From Myxococcales bacterium (GTDB lineage: Bacteria > Myxococcota > Polyangia > Fen-1088): a stretch of DNA of 22,041 bases. The notes beneath the pieces are model-generated. The model did not search any database and had not been told where the DNA came from. It worked only from the letters and a program-made list of their open reading frames with translations. The position numbers and the translations under genes are program-made. The first letter of the stretch is position 1. Each line of letters begins with the position of its first letter. The stretch lies in assembly GCA_003153875.1 (NCBI GenBank), contig PMBY01000342.1, forward strand, positions 1 through 22,041. The letters run 5' to 3'. Below are positions 17,431-22,041 of the stretch, in pieces.

Positions 17431-19074
17431 TTAGCGCGAACGCCGTCGCTTGATTTCATTGATCAAGCCATTGGTCGACGAGTCGTGCGCGGACACGTCG
17501 CCGGACGCGCGCAGCTCTGGCAGGATGGCGCTGGCCAGCTTCTTGCCCAGTTCCACGCCCCACTGGTCGTAGGAATTCACGTTCCAGATAATTCCTTGCA
17601 CGAATATTTTGTGCTCGTAGAGCGCGATCAATTTGCCCAGCGTGCGCGGATCGAGCTTCTGGTAGAGCATTGAGTTGCTGGGCCGATTGCCGGGGAAAAC
17701 CTTGTGGGGCAAGAGCGCAGCCAGGGCCTCGCCCGTGAGGCCCGCGGCCTCCAGCTCGGCACGCGCCTCGGCCTCGTTGCGGCCTTGCATGAGCGCCTCG
17801 GGTTGCGCCAAGAAATTCGCCAGCAGCAAAGTGTGGTGCTCGCCAATTGGATTGTGGGTTTCCACTGAGGCAAGGAAATCGCAGGGCACCAGCTTGGTCC
17901 CCTGGTGCAGCAGTTGATAGAAGGCGTGCTGGCCATTGGTGCCGGGCTCGCCCCAGATCACCGGGCCGGTCTGGTAGTTCACCACCTGGCCGTCGCGGGT
18001 GACCCGCTTGCCGTTGGATTCCATGTCGCCCTGCTGGAAGTAGGCTGGGAAGCGCGACAGGTACTGGTCGTAAGGCAAAATGGCGTGGGTCTCGGCGTGG
18101 AAGAAGTTGTTGTACCAGACGCCGAGCAAGGCCAGCGTGACGGGCAGGTTCTTTTCCAGCGGCGTGGTTCGGAAGTGCTCATCCATCTCGTGCGCGCCGG
18201 CTAGCAAATCGTGGAAGTTGTCGAAGCCGAGGCCGAGCGCGATGGATAATCCGATTGACGACCAGAGCGAGTAGCGGCCGCCCACCCAATCCCAGAACAC
18301 GAACATGTTCTCCGGCGCGATGCCGAACTTGGTGACCTCCTTGGCGTTGGTGGAGAGCGCCACGAAATGCTTGGCGATATGGCGCTCGTCCTTCGCGTGC
18401 TGCAAGAACCAGGCACGCGCGCTGTGCGCATTGGCCATGGTCTCCTGCGTGGTGAAGGTCTTGGACGCCACCAAGAAAAGAGTGGTCTCGGGGTTCACCC
18501 GCTTGAGTGCCTCGGCCACGTGCGAGCCGTCCACGTTGGACACGAAGTGAAGATCGAGATCGTCGCGACGATAGGGCCGTAGCGCCTCGCACACCATGAC
18601 CGGCCCGAGATCCGAGCCGCCGATGCCGATGTTGACCACCGCGCGGATGGGCTTGCCCGTGTAGCCGGTCCAGGAGCCACTGCGCACTGACTCGCTGAAG
18701 ACGCGCATGTGGTCCAAGGCCGCGCGCACCTCGGGCATCACGTCCTGGCCAGCCACCAAGATGGGCTGCTCGGAGAAATTGCGCAGAGCCACGTGCAGGA
18801 CTGCGCGGCCTTCGGTCAGGTTGATGGGCTCGCCAGCGAACATCTTGTCGCGCATGGATTCCACACCCGCGGCGCGCGCCAGCTCGCACAGCAGCGCCAT
18901 GGTCTCGCTGGTAATGCGGTTCTTCGAGTAGTCGAGAAGCAGATCTCCGAGGCGCAGCGAGAAGCGTTCGAAGCGCCCCTTGTCCTCGACGAAAAGCTCG
19001 CGCATGGTCTTCTTCGCCAGGGTGCCCTGGTGCTGTTGCAACTTCTTCCAAGCTTGCGTGTCGACGATGCTCAT
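17431..19074 (-). CDS. pgi: Glucose-6-phosphate isomerase
   Basis: The frame is open to 19095, but ATG 19074 ([16 protein letters not shown]) has AGGAG eight bases upstream and gives 547 aa, close to the 549 aa of E. coli Pgi. Family signatures are [11 protein letters not shown] (148-158), [13 protein letters not shown] (264-276) and QWGVELGK (504-511). By spacing, the catalytic residues are E352 (in GDMESNGK), H383 (in GTNGQH) and K511. It interconverts glucose 6-phosphate and fructose 6-phosphate in the cytoplasm, in glycolysis and gluconeogenesis. It is the first gene of a - strand run continuing into cydAB, an unusual partnership. The gene is complete and looks functional. Confidence 0.97.
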   Translation of the reverse strand: MSIVDTQAWKKLQQHQGTLAKKTMRELFVEDKGRFERFSLRLGDLLLDYSKNRITSETMALLCELARAAGVESMRDKMFAGEPINLTEGRAVLHVALRNFSEQPILVAGQDVMPEVRAALDHMRVFSESVRSGSWTGYTGKPIRAVVNIGIGGSDLGPVMVCEALRPYRRDDLDLHFVSNVDGSHVAEALKRVNPETTLFLVASKTFTTQETMANAHSARAWFLQHAKDERHIAKHFVALSTNAKEVTKFGIAPENMFVFWDWVGGRYSLWSSIGLSIALGLGFDNFHDLLAGAHEMDEHFRTTPLEKNLPVTLALLGVWYNNFFHAETHAILPYDQYLSRFPAYFQQGDMESNGKRVTRDGQVVNYQTGPVIWGEPGTNGQHAFYQLLHQGTKLVPCDFLASVETHNPIGEHHTLLLANFLAQPEALMQGRNEAEARAELEAAGLTGEALAALLPHKVFPGNRPSNSMLYQKLDPRTLGKLIALYEHKIFVQGIIWNVNSYDQWGVELGKKLASAILPELRASGDVSAHDSSTNGLINEIKRRRSR

Positions 19075-19110
19075 GGGTGGATCTCCTGGCGCCATTCTAG
19101 TCGATCACCA

Positions 19111-19127
19111 TAGCATCCAAGGTGCTA
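19111..19127. promoter_or_regulatory. Imperfect palindrome in the pgi / endoglucanase divergent gap
   Basis: TAGCATCCAAGGTGCTA is a near-perfect dyad (TAGCA...TGCTA with inner CC-AA-GG) in the 123-base gap between the divergent pgi and GH45-like starts. It is operator-like in size and position. On the pgi side a possible -10 (TAGAAT, 19094-19099) and a weak -35 (TTGGAT, 19115-19120) would overlap it, but their 15-base spacing is short and the start would lie very close to the ribosome site. The assignment is tentative. Confidence 0.25.
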
Positions 19128-19197
19128 CGTGTCGTGTCGGCGATTCTCGACGAGGTGATCGACGTGATCGCCCATCCTAGGATAAGCTAGATAGAAC

Positions 19198-20775
19198 ATG
19201 CGAATCACGGCTTGGCCCAAACTAGTCTTGTGCGGTGTCGTTGTGTGGAGCTGCTCTTGCAAACCAACGACGCCCGGATCGGGCTCTGGCGGCAATTCCT
19301 CGTCTGGAGGCAAGTTGGCGCCCGTCGGCGGTTCAGAACCCGAATCAACCGGCGGGGGCAAGGGTGGAACCACGGCGAGCACCGGCGGCGCTACGACCGG
19401 CAACAGCGGCGGAAACACGACAAGCAATGGCGGCGGTACCACTGGCAGCACCGGCGGAATCACGACGAGTATTGGCGGCAGTACCACGGGCAACACTGGT
19501 GGCGCCACGACCAGCAATGGCGGCAGTGCCACAGGGAACACCGGCGGGACATCGGCGGCCGGTGGGGGCTCGATGACCTCAGGTGGTGTGACCACGAGCT
19601 CGGGCGGCTCGTCAGGGACCGCGAGCACGCCAGCACCCTGCGCCAATGGCGTACAAGACCCCGGCGAAACCGGAATCGATTGTGGCGGAACATGTCCGGC
19701 GTGCCCGGTTGTCTACAAGGTGAATCCACCCAATCAGTGTCAGAACCAGTACTTCTATTCGAACTGCAAGTCTGGAGATGCGACGACCCAGTGTGGGGGC
19801 GTGTGCCAGCCGCGCAACGCCTGCGAGAATGCCCCGAGCAAGGATGGCAAGGTGGGCTTCGCCTGTTCGCGCTACATGCTATTCAGCCCGGCCATGTTGC
19901 AGGCAGCGAAAGACGACGGTGCGGCGAATGGTTGGGACGCGAGCGCCCCGCCGTTCCTCTATGCGGCGGTCGGACACGACACCAATACCGGTGGTATCGA
20001 CAAAGGCATGACCGGCAACCAGCCCTGCTGCGAATGCTATCAATTGATATTCGATCAACCCTTCAATGAAGGGGGCAGCCAGAACAACCAAGCCCCTGCG
20101 CCCAAGCCGCTCGTTGTTCAAAGCTTCAACATTGGTGCGACCACCGACAGTTTCGATATCTACATGGGCGCCGGCGGGTTCGGGGCCTTCAATGCCTGCA
20201 TGAACGGAACCATCCAGAGTTCAGCCGGATATGCGCTCTACGACGCCTATCCGACCGATGGCCAGCCCGGCAATGGCGGGGTGAAGTTCCGCAGTTACGA
20301 TGAATGCCGATCGGGCGACCAGAAGATCACCAACGCCGACGGCATCAACTCTGCGGCCTGCCAGACCAAGATCGCGGGACTGTGCAACCAAGTGAAGTCC
20401 GCCAAGGTGCCCGACCTGGCTTCGACTACAATCAATTCCTGCATCGAGAGCAACCAGGTGGGCACGCTCTACCATCAGAACTGGGCAGTCTATGCCAAGC
20501 GGGTGGCGTGCCCGGACAACCTGACGCGGGTCACCGGGTGCAAGCTGGCCGCCGAAGCCGGGCTGGCCAAGGTCGACGCCAAGGTGACCACTGTGGATCA
20601 GGCCAAGGCCGCCGGATTCCTCAGCGGGTACCACACCACCACGATGCAAGACTGCTGCAAGCCAGCCTGCTCATGGACAGAGAAGATTGGCGGCAACGAG
20701 GGCATGAAGAAAGTCGATCCCCAGTTCACCAATTTCTACACATGCGACGCCAGTGACCAGCCGATGACCGAGTAG
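19198..20775 (+). CDS. Secreted GH45-like endoglucanase with permuted catalytic domain
   Basis: The 525-aa product has a signal peptide with a plausible lipobox (VWSC, Cys19), a Gly/Thr/Ser linker (about 22-147), a Cys motif GVQDPGETGIDCGG (151-164, within Cys148-Cys169) and a Cys-rich catalytic region (about 172-525). Family-45 cellulase blocks are clear: CCECYQLIF (277-285), LVVQS (305-309), SFDIYMGAGGFGAFNAC (318-334, putative acid Asp320), SYDEC (366-370), RVACPDNLTRVTGC (435-448) and QDCCKPACSW (484-493, putative base Asp485). In known GH45 enzymes the DCCKPSC block comes first; here it comes last, so the domain appears circularly permuted. It should cleave beta-1,4-glucan outside the cell or at its surface. 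The ribosome site is weak. Confidence 0.8.
   Translation: MRITAWPKLVLCGVVVWSCSCKPTTPGSGSGGNSSSGGKLAPVGGSEPESTGGGKGGTTASTGGATTGNSGGNTTSNGGGTTGSTGGITTSIGGSTTGNTGGATTSNGGSATGNTGGTSAAGGGSMTSGGVTTSSGGSSGTASTPAPCANGVQDPGETGIDCGGTCPACPVVYKVNPPNQCQNQYFYSNCKSGDATTQCGGVCQPRNACENAPSKDGKVGFACSRYMLFSPAMLQAAKDDGAANGWDASAPPFLYAAVGHDTNTGGIDKGMTGNQPCCECYQLIFDQPFNEGGSQNNQAPAPKPLVVQSFNIGATTDSFDIYMGAGGFGAFNACMNGTIQSSAGYALYDAYPTDGQPGNGGVKFRSYDECRSGDQKITNADGINSAACQTKIAGLCNQVKSAKVPDLASTTINSCIESNQVGTLYHQNWAVYAKRVACPDNLTRVTGCKLAAEAGLAKVDAKVTTVDQAKAAGFLSGYHTTTMQDCCKPACSWTEKIGGNEGMKKVDPQFTNFYTCDASDQPMTE
19363..19542 (+). repeat. 45-base tandem repeat encoding the GH45 linker
   Basis: Four 15-residue units (residues 56-115) each consist of a 7-residue and an 8-residue half beginning with GG, for example GGATTSN then GGSATGNT. 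The GG pairs at 56, 71, 86 and 101 keep the exact 15-residue spacing, as do those opening the second halves. The units are diverged but in phase, so the linker grew by duplication of a 45-base unit. Confidence 0.75.
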
Positions 20776-20816
20776 GAGTCATGGCCTGTCCGTGCGCTCC
20801 CACACGCCAGACGTGG

Positions 20817-20837
20817 CCGGCGCGAAATCGGCGCCGG
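20817..20837. other. Hairpin in the convergent gap after the GH45 gene
   Basis: CCGGCGC (20817-20823) pairs with GCGCCGG (20831-20837) across a 7-base loop in the 155-base gap between two convergent genes. No T-run follows on either strand. It may help terminate transcription from both sides or block antisense read-through. Confidence 0.35.
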
Positions 20838-20872
20838 GCATCGCCGGTGGATCCATACTTGCCTGTAGTTGA

Positions 20873-20886
20873 AGCGCTTCGGCGCT
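20873..20886 (+). terminator. Possible terminator hairpin with TTCG loop
   Basis: AGCGC-TTCG-GCGCT forms a 5-bp stem closed by C-G around a very stable UUCG tetraloop and is followed by GCTTTGCTT, moderately T-rich. It lies about 100 bases after the GH45-like stop. The stem is short and the T-tract interrupted, so this is a tentative terminator. Confidence 0.35.
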
Positions 20887-20930
20887 GCTTTGCTTGACCT
20901 GAGCGAAGAGGATCTTTTCGAGTTACGAGA

Positions 20931-22041
20931 CTATCGTCGTCGTCGCGAGCGAACCCGCCAGGCAAGGCCACAGGCGAATGCGAATGCCCACGCGAGGGAC
21001 ATGGGGTACCGCGTGCCAGGCCCAGGGGCGAAGGTGCAGCCCGAGGACGATGAAGCATTGGTCACGGGGGGTCCAGACGTTCCTGTGGATGCGATGGATC
21101 CACCGCCGCTGGGCTGGGCCGTGCTGCCCATCGCGGGCAGGCCTCCGGTAGCCGTCACGCCGCCGGTGGAGGTTGGCGTGGTGCCACCCGTGACAGTGGT
21201 GGTGCCGCCTGTGGAACCAACTGCAATGGATCCGCCCGCGGCGGTGGTGCCACCCGCGGCCGTGGTTCCGGCGGAGGCGGTGCTACCACCGATTTCCGTG
21301 GTTCCCGCAGCGGCTGAGTTGCCACCGGCTGCCGTGGTTCCGGCGGGGGCGGTGTTGCCAGCGCTTGCCGTGGATCCGCCCGCTGCGGAGTTGCCACCGG
21401 TTGCCGTGGATCCGCCCGCGGCAGTGGTTCCACCCTTGACCACTGTGCCGCCGCTGGCGCTGCCGCCACCGGCGCCAGCCGCACCAGCGTCCCTGGGCGT
21501 AGCGCCATCGCCTGGTCCCGCGTCGCGCACCACGGTTCCGCTCGTGCCGGCTGTTCCGCTCGTGCCGCCGGTACCACCGGCGCCACCCGCGCCTCCCGTG
21601 CCGGGCACGCCGCTATTGGCGCTGTACGTGCTGCAGGCGTTTCCCGCCACGCCGGTGTCGGCGTCGAAGGTTGCACCGTCAAAGGGAACCACGATGACTT
21701 TGCTGCCATGGGTGTCGTTGCCGAGTTCCGAGGCCTTGTCCACGTCGATGGCCGCGAAAGTGAATGCGCTGACGTGCCCGTTTTCCATGAATACGGCGGC
21801 GCGCTCCAGTTTGTACCAGTGGTTCACCGTGCCGTCCGTGTAGCGGATGAAGTTGGTGGTGGGATCGTAGGCGATTCCCAAGTCTTTCCAATTCTTGATC
21901 CCGTCAGGCGACACCATGTGCCGTGCCTTACGCAGGTCGTAGTAGTTGTAGACCATGTGGTATTGCCCGCCACTGCACCAGATAACCGGATCCTCGCGCG
22001 ATCCACTGGGGTAACCCGCGGGCGTGATGAACACCTTCGCG
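20931..22041 (-). CDS. Surface-anchored glycosidase-like beta-propeller protein (5' end missing)
   Basis: The frame is open to the window edge (AKVFITPAGYPSGSREDP...), so the start lies outside. The visible N-terminal 130 or so residues look like blades of a five-bladed beta-propeller glycosidase (GH43/GH117-type): SREDPVIWCSGGQYHMVYN, SPDGIKNWKDLG, and LERAAVFMENGHVSAFTFAA. The Glu-Asp-Pro could be a catalytic-site turn. There follows a long Gly/Ala/Thr/Ser linker with a 12-copy hexapeptide repeat, then a tail reading SSSSGC, a hydrophobic helix (about MSLAWAFAFACGLAW) and RVRSRRRR: a MYXO-CTERM-like sorting signal. The protein is probably exported and anchored at the cell surface. Substrate and exact family are uncertain. 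It converges on the GH45-like gene. Confidence 0.65.
   Translation of the reverse strand, partial: AKVFITPAGYPSGSREDPVIWCSGGQYHMVYNYYDLRKARHMVSPDGIKNWKDLGIAYDPTTNFIRYTDGTVNHWYKLERAAVFMENGHVSAFTFAAIDVDKASELGNDTHGSKVIVVPFDGATFDADTGVAGNACSTYSANSGVPGTGGAGGAGGTGGTSGTAGTSGTVVRDAGPGDGATPRDAGAAGAGGGSASGGTVVKGGTTAAGGSTATGGNSAAGGSTASAGNTAPAGTTAAGGNSAAAGTTEIGGSTASAGTTAAGGTTAAGGSIAVGSTGGTTTVTGGTTPTSTGGVTATGGLPAMGSTAQPSGGGSIASTGTSGPPVTNASSSSGCTFAPGPGTRYPMSLAWAFAFACGLAWRVRSRRRR
20934..21053 (-). other. MYXO-CTERM-like C-terminal sorting signal
   Basis: The last 40 residues contain SSSSGC followed by a short Pro/Gly stretch, a hydrophobic helix and a terminal cluster of Arg. This Ser-Gly-Cys / helix / basic layout is that of MYXO-CTERM tails, which are processed at the Cys by a myxosortase-type protease in myxobacteria. 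The spacing from Cys to helix looks slightly long, so it may be a variant form. Confidence 0.6.
21219..21434 (-). repeat. 18-base tandem repeat (12 units) encoding a hexapeptide linker
   Basis: Twelve in-phase 18-base units encode hexapeptides of the form (G/A)-(G/A)-(T/S/N)-(T/S/I)-(A/E)-x, such as GGTTAA, GGSTAT, GGNSAA and AGTTEI. The period is exact over 216 bases. It separates the propeller domain from the C-terminal anchor and is likely to vary in copy number between strains. Confidence 0.8.

Noticed and set aside
19125..19646. Pro-rich - strand frame of 173 codons
   Set aside because: It is the antisense of the GH45 linker; the repeated Pro/Val pattern is the complement of Gly/Thr codons.
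21219..21434. CRISPR-like regular repeat
   Set aside because: The 18-base units are contiguous with no spacers and encode an in-frame hexapeptide linker.
20869..21843. A + strand frame of 324 codons rich in Pro/Val/Ala, resembling an extensin or PPV-repeat protein
   Set aside because: It is the antisense of the Gly/Thr/Ala linker and propeller of the - strand gene, whose frame has a coherent domain order and a sorting tail. The Pro/Val repeats are the complement of Gly/Thr codons.

Overview
The window is GC-rich DNA that looks like a myxobacterium (Myxococcota, probably a Polyangia-type genome). The grounds are a type VI secretion (T6SS) cluster in standard order, a run of Cys-rich VWA lipoproteins of a kind I associate with myxobacteria, Gly/Thr/Ser-rich linkers on secreted hydrolases, a Cys-rich 'ETGIDCGG' motif, and a MYXO-CTERM-like sorting tail (SSGC, then a membrane helix, then an Arg cluster). 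I ran no database search; family calls rest on motifs read from the translations. No stretch over 300 bases lacks a gene.

Layout. (1) Positions 1-7230, + strand: the 3' end of a T6SS operon: the last codons of a probable tssK, then tssL (dotU), tssM (icmF), tagF and vgrG, packed with overlaps or gaps of 0-10 bases. (2) Positions 7287-14977, - strand: four tandem paralogous lipoproteins of 614-636 aa with a von Willebrand A-like domain, called here A (7287-9131), B (9270-11180), C (11208-13070) and D (13085-14977); transcription runs D-C-B-A, converging on vgrG. (3) Positions 15092-19074, - strand: pgi, cydA and cydB, tightly packed and upstream of the lipoprotein array on the same strand. (4) Positions 19198-20775, + strand: a secreted family-45-like endoglucanase whose two catalytic blocks are in the reverse of the usual order, an apparent circular permutation. 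(5) Positions 20931-22041, - strand: the 3' part of a beta-propeller glycosidase-like protein with a 12-copy hexapeptide linker and a MYXO-CTERM-like tail.

How the genes fit together. TssL and TssM form the inner-membrane part of the T6SS machine, TagF tunes its activity after translation, and VgrG is the spike. The lipoprotein array is an amplified surface or periplasmic family; its copies look mosaic, and copy C has lost one residue of the metal-binding DxSxS motif. CydAB is a high-affinity quinol oxidase, unusually placed directly behind glucose-6-phosphate isomerase. The two right-hand genes suggest polysaccharide degradation at or outside the cell surface. The most unusual items are the permuted GH45 enzyme and the mosaic VWA-lipoprotein array.
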